Origin: Zygnema circumcarinatum
Taxonomy: Eukaryota; Streptophyta; Zygnematophyceae; Zygnematales; Zygnemataceae
Assembly: GCA_037447605.1 (NCBI GenBank)
Contig: CM074807.1
Span: 985,356-1,015,382 of the forward strand
Reading direction: 5' to 3'
DNA length: 30,027 bases
Below are positions 11,201 through 30,027 of the stretch, in pieces. How positions within the stretch are numbered: the stretch's first letter is position 1; every line of letters starts with the position of its first letter. Below the pieces are notes generated by a model, which searched no databases, had not been told where the DNA came from, and saw nothing but the letters and a program-made list of their open reading frames with translations. Both the position numbers and the translations under genes were made by a program.

Positions 11201-14200
11201 CTGTATCCAGCGCTCCAATGCCGAAGGTTCTCACATACGATGGCAGCCTTATGTTCTACGGCTATGATGGCCTGACCGGCCCTCAGGGAGACATCATGCA
11301 GTGGTGTGACCTTCTGATCGCCCTCCATCTCATTGGCTACGCCTCTAGCCTCACTTTTCCTCTCACGTACTCTCATCCCTGCCCTTCACTGGAAGACTAC
11401 GACGTGGTGTTTATCGACTACGCTGCTCTCTTGTGCCGTCAGTGCTCGTACGATTCCTCCCCCTTTCGTGCTTCCATGCATTGGTCAGTCGTAACGGCAG
11501 CAGCAGAACGGGCAGTAAGCAGCATCGATTTGATCGTAGTGTAGAACTTTGGAATGTAGTCAGACTTTCTGCCAGCGAAGTTCGGGGTCACAGGAGGTCC
11601 CAACACATTGAGGAGTCCTACTATACATGTATATGTGATAAGTAGGATCCGAAACATTCACCATGCATTTCTTTCCTCATCACCTGCATGCACTACATGA
11701 GGTAGTGGGAATCGGAGGCCTTCAGTTGGACGCAAGGAAGCAAAAGTCTTCACGGCTGATGATCGAAGTTCTGCAAATCTCCTATGGCTGGGAGGTTTCA
11801 GTGTCTTTGTTCACAAAATGAAAACCCGTGAAATTATATAGGCATGTTCTAACCTCATAAACTTTGCATCTGTTAATCGTGAAGTTTTCCGTGCAAATGA
11901 GATAATGACAGTTCGCTGGAAGAATTTAGAGCATGAGGATAGTTGGAGCAGCCTTATTATGTGTTCTTCTCGATGCACTTCTCGACTCTCAGCTAATTTT
12001 TCCGTAATTCTTGATGTGCTTATGTCTTATTGAATGCCCCCTTGCTTTTGCTGCCGCAGTTATCGTCAGGGCTTTTACACTCAAGGTTCGAACGGTGCAA
12101 AATGCAAAGTGAGGCTCCTTGATTTGTTTGGAACGGAGGAGATGCATAATTCAGGGACCATTCCAGGCGAGTATTCTGGTGTGCGCCTACCAAGCCTTCG
12201 GCAATACCTATCTTTACAGCCGGATTACTCCCCTGGGAACACATTTCTCGGATTTGTTTCCTTCCAAGGCACTACGCCTTTGAGGTGGGAGCCCACACAC
12301 AGTTCTTACGTTCCGTATTCCATGTTTTGATTGGGCTATGACTCCGTCGCTGATCTGGGTGCCTCCAGTCGATGATTTTCAAAACCTAACTCATGTAAAG
12401 GCCAAGTGAAATGGACCAGATTCTGACATCGTAACTCAGAGGGCGGAACATTTCTTAGATCGGTTGATTGAATGCAAAGTAAAGGATTTATAATATAGTA
12501 CAAGTCATTTATATACGCGTTATCCTCCTCGGGATCATCAGAGCAGAATGCGCAGGAGGCGTAGCCTGTTGACTTATTCTGAGAAAGTCCAAATCTGATG
12601 CCAGTAAGAGTGCTTTTAGAAGCGACTACCGGTGTAACTTCGAATTCAATTACGATGGGAGAGTATTGAAAAGTGGAGGGGGAGAGTCTCAACCAGAAGG
12701 AATAGGGCAGTGGGAAAGTGCCTTCACCTTTTAGATAACATATTCCGCTTCGAGCATCGACCTTAATTTTGCCATTTTTTCTCCCATGTAGGTCAGAGCG
12801 TTTGCTCATTAATTTCTTCCTCGGTTGCATTGTTGTCCCTCTTGCAGCTGAATGCATGAGGGAACAGACCATGAGGGCATATTCATGCAGGCATCTCGAT
12901 GGGTGTCCAGCGCATAATCAAGAAGGGCTTCTCTCTCGCTGGAGACATGTCCCTTCAGCACATTCATTTTGGCACATCAGGTATGTCCAGAGTAGCATAC
13001 TCATTCTTGTACCGCCATACTGGTGGGGACCATTTCACTGAGGAGCATGAGCATGAGCATGAGTTACCATTGGGTCATGAAAAGGGTAGTTACTGCAGCA
13101 TGCACATACATGAGGGCACCTCCGGAAATGCAAAGCGAAACCTCTTGACCATACTACTAGAGGTTAATCCTCCTTGTCAGATCATGAGAAAGCACTTGTA
13201 AATTTTCTTCAGGTTTCGGGGCTCAGGTTAGTGTCAACAGGTAGAAACTGACATAGTGACCTAGGTGCAGAAGACTGATTAAGGTAGTTGGGGACCCCAT
13301 GATAACCTGTTTCGGTTTGAGGAGGGGTACGGAATGTATTTTATCTGACAATGGGATATGTATCTCGCAAGTCTTTTGAGTATTTGGTGATGACCAATTT
13401 AATTCAAGTTTAATGTGCCGCGTGATTAGTGTTCAACAGCTGTGGCAAACCCATTACTGTAATTCTCGCAGTATTATGCTAATGCTAAAACTGCTATTAT
13501 GAAGGTAAGCAGGAGGATGTACGGGTGTTTAAAGCCTCACATGAAGGAAGATGAATGGGGTGATCGTTTACTGCTGCTAGCTGTTGTTTCGCAAATTTCC
13601 AGGCCTTCCTTACACATCATTCTCACTGAATGGCCCCCCTATTCATTTTCATTGGGGTCTTTTTCTGGCCTGATTCTGCATGCAGGCCATCCCCCTCGAA
13701 AACTTTTGGATGTAACACAGCTGCTGAGAGTCAAATCTCGACTACAAGTTGCAATAATTCACTCGATTATCATCGACAGTGGGAGGCTCAGATATGGGGC
13801 AAAGGCTCCAGTTACTTCAGAACTCGATACCCTGATGCTAATTTTAACCTGGAAACCTTTCTGTCTCAATCGTCGAAGCATGTACCTCTGGCAGCTTTCG
13901 TAGATGCAAGCGAGAAAGAAACTGTACCTTCATACGTCCGTATCAGCGAAAGGATCCTTACTCCTGCAGAAGTGGGCGAGCAGCTTGCAAGGTGAGAGCA
14001 CAATGCTTCATATTTTTACCGCCATATGGATCTCCTCTATGTATGTTCCAGTTCAGACATCATCAGTGCTGAACTGAGAGCAAGCAGTGGAATCTATATT
14101 TCAGGTGCTCTATTGTGATAGGGCTTGGGCTACCCTTGATGGCATCCGGCCTTTTGGAGGCAGCTGCCAATCCTGGCTTGCATCTCGTGCTGCCCAAATT

Positions 14201-16067
14201 TGATCCTCCCTGGACGTCCAGTAATCAGGATCAGATGCGGGGAAAGCCCACCAGTCAGCCCTTCACTTCTCAGCATCCTTTTCTGGAGCAGGTGTTGAGA
14301 CCCCCATATGTTTACACCATCAACATAGCAAATCAGACGGTGATTTCGGACGCAACCCTCAAGCTCTTATGCGTTTTCAGGGTTCGTATGACTTTCTGCT
14401 CTTTTTGGGGCTTTGTTTTTCCTTTTGTAAAAGAATCTCCCGTTTATTATCTGTGCAGGAAGTGGAGGCGGCGTTGATAGATATTCGCAAAGATTTTGAT
14501 TATTTGGCAGGTTTGACGACCTTAGAGCAGCGGAAGGAGTTGGGCCGGAGAAAGGCTGCCGTGTTGGATGCTGTAGAGCCCTTTTATGGCGCGGAGTCTT
14601 TTCTGGTGAGAGTCCACAACTTGGTTCAAGGGCACAACGAGTGCTTTGGGGCTAAGGTAACTTAATGCCAATCTTATTTACTCCTCTCCTTCAAGCCTCC
14701 AGGTACAAATCGTGAGGAATAGGATCTGTGAGCTCATTTTGGAGTCGTTTTTCAGAGCGGCACAATTTTTTCCTTTTTACTTATGTTAAATTTACTTTTT
14801 GTGAACAAGTGCCCTTCCGTTTCTTTTCCTTGATGGAAGCGGTTTAAGGTTAGGATCGAGATGATAGGAAAAGCAAAAATGGTGAGCAATAACAGTAGCA
14901 GATGCTGATGTATATTGTTTGTTATTTACATGAAGCGTTTTTCAAGGCCCGACTTTAACGGCCGAATCTGGAATGTTTGTTGTTCGGAGCTTTAATGGAG
15001 TTGGCTGGGTTATGTCCTATTGCAGTTCTCAGTTCTCAATTCTCGTGAAAGTGTATTGGGAGGAGCAAGAACAGAGGGGAAGATGTTGGGATATGTCTTA
15101 CTCTGTCGTGTGGCATGCTCTTGGGCCTTCAATGCATTCGTGGCCGTCGGAATTTGTTCGACTATAGTCTGCTACGGGAAAGACCCATAATTACAAAGAT
15201 AGCTAAAAAACCATCCTGTTTCATCCACCTCTCGTCTTGATCTTCTGGCTATGCCTGAGGGCTTTTCTAGTCGAGCGTCTTCCATTGGTGATTTGCCATG
15301 TATTTCACGTTTTAATCTTCAAACCGCCGTTGCGTGGAGAAAGGCTCCTCCCTGCCACGCATCACCTGTGAGCGGCACCTACATGGGTTTATATCCAGCT
15401 TCATCTCTCCGAGCGTGCCAAAGTGCCGAAGTGCCAAAGGCCATCTATCGCCTTTCTCTCCCTTGCGTCGTTTGATCCCCACATGCCTTTCTTTCTGTCA
15501 GCCCCAAACCTGTACCCCCCCCGCCCTCACCACGAAACGCATCCGTGTGCTATCACCCCGTGTAATTTAATTTCTTACTTTTCTTTAGGACACGTTCTCT
15601 CACTTCACCAGAAAAAAAGTAAGGCACTCCGCAAAGGGTACTTCCAGGGTGACATTTTCACAATCAGACCGTACAGTGTGTGCGGACCTACCCAGTTTAA
15701 CCATGGGCCGAATGGGATCCTGTGGGTGGTGGAAAGCCCTTACCCCCTTGTTTACGACGTATCCGATTTGCAAAATGCTATGAAGTCAGCAGACAGGCTT
15801 CAGATGCTCAAAGGCAGTTTTCAAGCAACTTTTTCCAAAGTAGAGAGTTTTCCTGACAGCAGAAAATACACCCAGTTAAGCCAGAGACCGGGTAGCGAAA
15901 AACAAAAGAAACATCATTCTCATTACACGGCTCAAGAAACCGCCGCCCACTCCCAAGCAGAGACCAAACACAAAAGGCGATCGGATCCACACGAGCTTCT
16001 GCAAAGAGTGAAAGGCGGTAGTGGTACATGCAGCCATGGTACAAGGCAGGGCCAAATGGCCTCCTAA
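8191..16067 (+). CDS. MGAT5: GT18 alpha-1,6-mannosyl-glycoprotein 6-beta-N-acetylglucosaminyltransferase (GnT-V/MGAT5-like)
   Basis: In animals this Golgi family adds the beta-1,6-GlcNAc branch to N-glycans. Exons are 8191-8206, 8567-8712, 9202-9364, 9950-10202, 10469-10807, 11175-11483, 12060-12284, 13686-13991, 14105-14381 and 14459-14656, all phase-matched, giving 744 residues; two further exons are likely (separate entry). The start at 8191 (context GCTATGGCG) is chosen because it alone puts exon 2 in the frame with a signal anchor. Residues about 20-38 are hydrophobic and preceded by basic residues, as in a type II Golgi protein. About 300 weakly conserved stem residues follow. The catalytic part then matches MGAT5 blocks: GPQGDIMQWCDLL, LLDLFGTEEM, YSPGNTFLGFV, PSYVRISERILT, GLGLPL...LEAAANP, LPKFDPP, GKPTSQPFTSQHPF and PPYVYTI. 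The middle exons are secure; exon 3 and the donors of exons 6 and 9 are less certain. Confidence 0.83.
8222..8242. promoter_or_regulatory. Telo-box-like motif in GT18 intron 1
   Basis: TTTTAGGGTT, the complement of the plant telo-box AACCCTAA, lies just inside the first intron. Such motifs are common near the starts of plant housekeeping genes. Further copies in this window lie near 18240, 19970 and 20705-20727. Confidence 0.3.
9667..9680. repeat. (ATA)n microsatellite in GT18 intron 3
   Basis: Short run of ATA/TAA trinucleotides in an AT-rich intron. Confidence 0.8.
15340..16067 (+). CDS. Probable C-terminal exons of the GT18 enzyme
   Basis: Two pieces fit the cysteine-rich C-terminus of MGAT5. 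A frame with ITCERHLHGFIS (about 15340-15430) recalls the animal LICEPSFF block. It splices in phase 1, through a weak donor GTGCCA, to an exon at 15589-16067 that opens with GYFQGDIF, resembling the animal VFQGDLLLF block. The spacing between the two blocks is similar to the animal protein. Problems remain. The acceptor before 15340 is poor, about 20 expected residues (the W-P-P and SCxxVC part) between exon 14459-14656 and this piece were not found, and the last exon runs on for about 130 residues of hydrophilic sequence with no counterpart I know. It ends with TAA at 16067. Confidence 0.5.
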
Positions 16068-17291
16068 ATTCTCCTATGGGCACCTCCCGCGCCTCTATAC
16101 GACTGCGGGTGTCCAGAACGTCCTGACCTGATCTATAGACTGCCAAATAGACTACAGACTGAATTTCAAAACTGCTCTCAGTTTTCCGTATGGAGTGGCA
16201 GAGGGAAAGGGAGAGGGAGAGGGAGAGGGAGAGGGAGAGGGAGAGGGAGAGGGAAATGGAGAGAGACGTACAATTGTGAGAGCTCTACTGCAGCAGCCCT
16301 ACACTAGTGGTACCCATGGCCGTGCAGCCAATCCTAACCCTGCCCTACAGCTTCTTTCTTAGGCGCAGTACAAGACCTAGGCTTATGCTACATCTGAGTG
16401 AGAGATCGCCTGCCCAGAAGCAAAGCTTATAATTATTGGCTACTGCTGCGAATTGCCTGATTGGACAGGGACATTCGAATGCCTACTATTGTACAGCTGT
16501 CCTCTGGGAATCACAAGGGCATACTAGAAGTAAGCAGCAGCCTGATACTAGGACAGGGCTCTATGCGGATGATGGGTATGAGAGCAGAGTGTCTCCTACA
16601 GATGAAAAAAATCTTCCCTCATAGCCATTCACGGCAGAGCTTTTTCATTCGGGAGACCAGTATAAGGAAAACAAAAAGGTCGAGAAAATAGGACTTCCAG
16701 GGGTCCGGCTAGGGGAGTAGGAAGTGCAAGTCGTCAAATCATGAAAACTTCAATGGTAGAAGAGTGAGCCCGCCGCTGAAGAGAGAGATGAAGAGCCCAA
16801 GATGACGCTCAAAGAGTCAATGGGTGGTTGAGTGGCTGGAAATAGGTTATTTTCTCCATGCCGCCAAGAGGCAGGTTGAGGGAAGATATAGTAGGACGCT
16901 TTCTCCAACTTAGATCCCAACTCTCAATGTCTTGGATAGGAAAGTGACCTCCAGTATTACTCCCATCCTCGAACTCTGACGGAATCGGTAGCCACCTTTC
17001 CTTTTCAGAGCAAATATTGCATAAGGTCTTGCAGAAAGCTGGGCTCAGTCTTCACACTTTGCCTCTGTAAACTTCGGACTGCGATCTGAGCCACTTCGAT
17101 CCGCAGCGAAGAATAATATTCAATAGTCAAATAGTCAAATAGGGAAAGAGTATCGGGATATCTATCAATGTACAGGGGGGAATCGCATACGGATTCCGAC
17201 AGTAGCTTGCATTTGATGTGCTGTACTCTTTCTGAAATGGGAGAGCCCTTAGGGAAGGTAGCTATGAAAACCACCACAAGAGGGTTGAAAA
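16068..17291. other. Intergenic region between convergent genes
   Basis: Holds the 3' untranslated regions of the + strand GT18 gene and the - strand kinase gene. Apart from the hexamer repeat near 16200 I see nothing in it. Short open frames on both strands show no family resemblance. Confidence 0.6.
16198..16266. repeat. (GGGAGA)n hexamer microsatellite
   Basis: About nine near-perfect GGGAGA units between the two convergent genes. Confidence 0.95.
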
Positions 17292-25790
<8,499 letters not shown>

Positions 25791-26229
25791 CGCGAGAAAA
25801 ACCTAACAAACTCCTATAAGACTTTTAACATCAGTTCCGCGTCCAGCCGCTGCGTTGCGCGGAAACAGCAGCAACCATCGCTACTTCCAGATACCATCTT
25901 CAAAACTAACCCTGTCCTTACGCCATCGCCATCACCTGCTCGCCTATTGCCAGCCTCACAGAAAACTTCCAACCATAGCTAACGCTCGATCCCAAAATCA
26001 AACTCCCCCTGCAAACCAAACCAAGCCTCCTGCTGCTTCTCCTGCGGCTCTAGCCTTCAAGCAATCTCCCCACGCGCCGCTTGCCAAGGCTTTGTACACC
26101 CTCTCTCCCTCCCTCCTGCAAAAGGCCGGGAATCCGCGGCTTTGCAATCCTGCCAGGCCAGCAGCAATCAAGCTGTTGCAGAAACAATATATTTGGTCAG
26201 GGATAACGTAGGCTGCTGCAGGGCTACTC
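25791..26229 (-). promoter_or_regulatory. 5' flank of the IRE-type kinase gene
   Basis: Immediately upstream of the kinase ATG. Probably holds the 5' untranslated region and proximal promoter. No TATA box was recognised. Open frames here are short and compositionally biased. Confidence 0.4.
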
Positions 26230-27960
26230 CGGACCCCTGCAGGCGGGCGGGCACGCAGGCAGGCAGGCAGGCAGGCAGAGGGGAGGGGGCAGGGCGGGCC
26301 CCCTGCGTCGCCAGAGGGACGTTGCAGGCCAAAGCTTGCCGGCCGGCCACCGGCCGCCGTGTCGGCCGGCAGAAGCGGCGCGCGGTGCGGCGCGGCAACG
26401 GGAAACTGAGGGGGACGGCCGGCGAAAAAGAGGCCGGCCGGCAAAATGTTGGAGGAGCCGGCGAAGGGGCGAAGCGGCGGGGCCGAGGGACGGCCGGCGC
26501 GGGACCGACCGGGCGGGCGGTTGACGGGATATTTCGGGCGCGGGGACGGGGACCGAACTCGGGCCGCCGAGTTCATCGGGGCGGAAGGGCAAGGGGAGGG
26601 GGGGCACACGTGTCGGCGCGTCTCGACAGCCGTACGATTAGTACGGACTCCCGATGCGCAATTTGGGCTACGGTCCGGAAGCGGCAGATTAGTGCGCACG
26701 AGCGGGCGTTTATTGGGACTGTACGAACGAGCGACGGGATCCAATCCCGGTTAAAGTGGCCGTACGGTTTTTTGTCGTGCCTTTCGTACAGAACGCTTGC
26801 GGGCGAGTCGTGGCAGGCGGGTTCGCAGATTCCGAGATTGCGGACAATCCGAAACTGGCAAGCGGCGGGCGGGCGGATTCGGCAGAAGCGGACGCCTGAC
26901 AGGGCGAGCTTGTCGGTTGCGGGTTCGAGAACTTATACGTGTGAAGTTGAACGACCGTCGATTCCGAAAACGAGAGGTTACGATTCCGCCACGTCATCTG
27001 ACGGCCGAAGACGCCCAAAATTGCCGGCGGGGTCAGCGCCATCCGCGCGTGTCTCTCAGAGCGCGCCGGGCAGCGATGCCAAGTGGGCGCAAGCCGACAA
27101 AAGTACGCCGTCGGCGCCGGCCTAGCTTGCCGCTTAGCCGTCCGTATGCCACGTTGGACTGCCTTCTGACCGCTGACTGACCTCTGACCACTCGCCACGT
27201 CACCTAATCGCGCGCCAGCAGCGCCACCTCGGACGGATGCCCCTTCAGGGCTGCCCTGCGCCACATGATCCAATCCGTCGCCGCCACGCTGGCAAAACGG
27301 CCACGTGGCAAGTTGCACGATCGCAACCGTCCGTCTAAACGAAGCGGTGGCCTCTCCGCCGTCCGATCGGTGGCGTTCCGTGTCGTATCCGCCCGTCGCG
27401 GCCGACGGCGACACGTCCACAAATTTCAAAAAGTTAGGGCCGCAGTCGGACCACCCGCTTTGACTTTCTGCGCTTTTTGTCCTTTTTGGAGCCGCATTTG
27501 GCCACGTTGACCGTCGGCCGAGTCGCACGGCGACACGTGGCGGGTCCGCGCCGCGCGGCACCGTTGGGCCCCTTTCGGTGCGCGCTCTGCGCGACACGTG
27601 TCGGTCGCACCAGGGCTTGCGCAGAAGCGACAAAGGGTGGGCCCTGCACTAGAGGTCGGCAGAGCCTATTCCTTAGGTCGGCAGGATGTTGGGTATAGGT
27701 CGGCGGGACGTTGGGTATAGGTGGGCGCCCCAGTCCCTCTCCAACCGTCTCCCGCCCTACTTCAAATTTGGAAATTTGGTGCCGAGCGGGCTGCGCGGGA
27801 CTTTGGCGGGAGACGACACACGCGCGAGTCTCGCCACGTACGGACGGCGCCTTGCTGGCCGTACAGTCCCGTACTTGGAATTTGCGAATTCAAAAGCGAC
27901 CGACCGCAAGTGACGGTCGGCGGCGCTTCTGAGGCGTGTTGGCGCCAACTTGCGCTCATG
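26230..27960. other. CpG-rich gene-free segment upstream of the kinase
   Basis: Very GC-rich, dense in GGCCGG, CGTACGG and CGGCGG words. Long open frames exist on both strands (about 300 residues each), but they are Arg/Gly/Ala/Pro-rich, overlap each other antisense and match no family I know. A stop-poor composition explains them. GGCA repeats lie at 26257-26278. It may be a CpG-island-like promoter or a decayed repeat. Confidence 0.55.
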
Positions 27961-28003
27961 GCATGGCATACCATCCCATGGCATGACATGGCATGCCTGT
28001 ACT
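27955..28003. repeat. CATGGCATG imperfect repeat cluster
   Basis: Repeated CATGGCATG/CCATGGCATG words in about 50 bp, partly palindromic. Similar clusters lie at 2050-2130 and 2560-2620. Confidence 0.7.
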
Positions 28004-28048
28004 TCCACGCGGAGAACCGCTGGGACCGGTCGGCTCCTCGTGGTTCAC

Positions 28049-28146
28049 CCATCATGATGTTGGTGTTGCCCATGCCCATGTCCGTGCCCATTGGATGGCG
28101 GCATGACCATGGCGGGACCCATGCCATCTCTCCAGTTCAATGCCAT
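28049..28146 (-). CDS. Weak candidate first exon with His/Gly-rich segment
   Basis: ATG at 28146 (context GCGAATGGC) opens a 32-codon frame rich in Met near the start (GMGPAMVMPP) and then in His and Gly (GHGHGHGQHQHH). It ends at a GTGAAC donor at 28048. Met/His-rich starts occur in metal-handling proteins such as Ctr-type copper transporters, but no downstream exon with a transporter helix was found, so function is unassigned. It may be a product of the CATG-rich repeats. Confidence 0.2.
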
Positions 28147-28149
28147 TCG

Positions 28150-29077
28150 CTCCCACTGCCCGGCGCGGCGGCCTCTTGGGGTTGCTCGTAGAGCGCATGT
28201 GGCAGTGGCTCGAACAACATGTTGCTCGCAGCCTTTCTTTCCTTACATAGGCCGCTGCCTTGTGGGGCATTGGTTCGCATCGGTTCGCCATCTTGTGTTG
28301 TGCATTTACCTTTGACGGAGTCGCTGATCGTGATGGTAATTCACCTGTTGGGTCCAAAGCCAAACCCAAACAGCGGAGTTGAGGCACAACACACCCTTTC
28401 TCCAGATGGGCATCTCCATCCCCATGCTCAATGAGCTATGTATACAGAATTGTATACGTGGCGAGCGCCTATTCAAATATAGGCGACTATGGTTCGCAAT
28501 GGCAATGGCCCCACGGTGGGTCGCAGAAGTTACGGTTGTTGACAATGTTGCAGAGTCATGCATGCATGGTCGTGGAAAGTTGCACAAGTCGAGGATGTTG
28601 CGGTTCACTTGCAGGGTGTTGTTGGCAAGCAGCGGACGTTTGCAAGTTTCCAGCATTGTCTTTGGCGGACAGAGCCATGACAAAAAGTCGACCAAAATGA
28701 CGAAGTTCGGCAGCGCGCACTCAAATCTATTGATCCGGGAGAAGCAATTAACTCACATAGAGCCTCTGAACTAAATGAATCGCGAAACCCATGCTCGTAT
28801 CATGATGCAATATGCATGTAAAACCCTAACACTCCATAAGATCTGCAAAACCCATAGTAAAAAAAGAAAGAACGAGGTTAGCATTGCCGAAGAGCAACCA
28901 GTATCTCAGATGCCGCTGATCAAGCCCAGCTACTGCAACACATCATTCATAACGCTTCTGTGTAAATGTAAACATCAACAGTTTTAATACCTTAAAAAGA
29001 AAAAAGCAACAGAAACTCAGTCACGAACAACAGCAGGAGCAAGGAGCTGACTTCACTCACCTCCAAAAAGAGGACAT
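28150..29077. other. Intergenic region before the aldo-keto reductase
   Basis: No convincing gene. Open frames on both strands around 28300-28770 overlap antisense and resemble nothing I recognise. The part next to 29078 is probably the 3' untranslated region of the aldo-keto reductase. Confidence 0.5.
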
Positions 29078-30027
29078 TCAAACGACCTCTTCTGGAGACC
29101 AACAGAAGTGTTCGTTCCGATTAAGGGCATCGAGAGCTGCAAGATGGGTCTCTTTAATACTCCAAGAATACACATCTGCATTTTCTTGCATTCTCTCCTT
29201 CCGCAGTGACTTAGGAATCACCACTGCACCCCTCACTCCTCCCACCCATCATCCATCTGCAACTTGGCAACGATCTTTCCACTATCAAACTCTTTTCAAG
29301 AAGTAAGAGAAATTCAAAACGAAAGCAACATCCGCTGCCGATGGATGAAACACATCAGGAAATCTGCCAAGCTATATGCATAAGAGCCTGGTTGGCAGAG
29401 CCTCTTAAACCCAAGAATGAAAGAAAGAGGGGTTCACACAACTGTTCGGTTAGAAGCACGTACCCAGATCTCGCTGAAGGCCCCATCGGAGCAGTATTTG
29501 TGCCGGAGTTCGTTCGTACAGTTCCGCAGTTGACAAAACCAAGGGATCGTTCAAGAGCTGTCAGAACCCGCAGGCCCTCCGGGTGAGAGGGAGTGGGAGG
29601 GGGAGCGGGAGAGGGAGCGGGAGAGGGAGCGGGAGAGGGGACGGGAGAGGGAACGGGAGAGGGAACGGGAGAGGGAGTGGACGAAAGAGCAGGAGAGGGA
29701 GCGGTGAGGGAGCAGGAGAAGGAGTGGGAGAGGGAGTGGGGGAGGGAGCGGGAGAGGGGGCGGGAGAGGGAGTGGGAGAGGGAGTGGACGAGGGAGCGGG
29801 AGATGGAGCGGTGTGGGAGAGGGGAGAGGGAGCTAAAGGGCGAGCGGGAGAGCGTGCTGGATGGAGCGAGAGTGAGAGAGAGGAAGACGAGGGAGGACGA
29901 GGGGGAGGGAGGAAAGGCGGGGAGAAGGGTTGAAGGAGAGAAGAATGTTCACCTGTCCACATCCTAATGGTGAATATGCCACTACTTGGATACTGAACTC
30001 CATGCATAATTTCCTGAGACTCTCCTG
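29078..30027 (-). CDS. Aldo-keto reductase, C-terminal part (gene runs off the right edge)
   Basis: NADPH-dependent reductase of aldehydes and ketones, TIM-barrel fold. Three phase-matched exons are visible: 30027-29953, 29557-29464 and 29223-29078 (TGA), together 104 residues. They carry the family's C-terminal barrel: QVVAYSPLG (strand 7 region) in the first, TPAQILLRWGLQR in the second, and VVIPKSLRKERMQENADV, the NADPH-phosphate-binding loop, across the last junction. The protein ends SPEEVV. The catalytic Asp-Tyr-Lys-His residues would lie to the right of the window. I cannot assign the subfamily; the tail resembles plant members acting on sugars or reactive carbonyls. Confidence 0.88.
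29583..29925. repeat. GGGAGC/GGGAGA minisatellite in an aldo-keto reductase intron
   Basis: About 340 bp of imperfect 6- and 12-bp purine units fill most of the 395-bp intron between 29953 and 29557. The - strand frame of Pro/Ser/Leu repeats is an artefact of it. Confidence 0.93.

Noticed and set aside
12336-12872. 178-codon - strand frame inside GT18 intron 7
   Set aside because: No family resemblance and no splice support; the flanking GT18 exons join in phase without it.
14973-15167. 64-codon + strand frame considered as a missing GT18 exon
   Set aside because: Neither its sequence nor its splice signals fit the expected SCxxVC block or the phase of the neighbouring exons.
26900-26960. 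Possible tRNA T-arm (GGGTTCGAGAAC)
   Set aside because: No acceptor stem, D-arm or anticodon stem can be built around it.
26142-27125. 327-codon + strand open frame (and the 307-codon - strand frame at 26710-27633)
   Set aside because: Both are Arg/Gly/Ala-rich, overlap antisense in extremely GC-rich DNA where stops are rare, and show no domain or family pattern.
29561-30007. 148-codon - strand Pro/Ser/Leu frame and its + strand Gly/Glu counterparts
   Set aside because: Produced by the purine minisatellite in an aldo-keto reductase intron; the true exons on either side splice around it.

Overview
The window is nuclear DNA from a green plant, most likely an early-diverging streptophyte (charophyte alga, bryophyte, lycophyte or fern) rather than a flowering plant. 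The genes are broken into many short exons with GT-AG introns. One encodes a kinase of the plant IRE family, and the HMG-CoA lyase is plant-like. Telo-box motifs (AAACCCTAA) recur. A family-GT18 glycosyltransferase is present that, as far as I know, flowering plants lack. The species cannot be named from sequence alone. Exon chains below were built by hand from protein similarity recalled from memory, splice motifs and codon phase; no search was run.

Layout: 1-3.5 kb is gene-poor, made of GA/CT low-complexity tracts and CpG-rich sequence. At 4054-6353 (- strand) lies a complete core HMG-CoA lyase, the last step of leucine breakdown. A possible presequence exon lies further upstream, to 7380. 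Head-to-head with it, at 8191-16067 (+), is a GT18 N-acetylglucosaminyltransferase (GnT-V/MGAT5-like) in about 12 exons. It has a type II membrane anchor suited to the Golgi. Convergent with that, at 25790-17292 (-), is a 15-exon, 1560-residue AGC kinase of the IRE/IREH1 type, with all catalytic motifs intact but both usual activating phosphosites replaced. From 25.8 to 29 kb lies a long, mostly CpG-rich upstream region with one weak candidate exon. At the right edge (30027-29078, -) are the last three exons of an aldo-keto reductase whose front half lies outside the window.

The four genes share no pathway that I can see: amino-acid catabolism, N-glycan branching, signalling and carbonyl reduction. 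They look like ordinary nuclear neighbours, not a cluster. The most unusual points are the GnT-V homologue in a plant, the IRE kinase lacking both AGC phosphosites, and a CpG-rich segment of about 740 bp bounded by inverted telo-box motifs inside a kinase intron.
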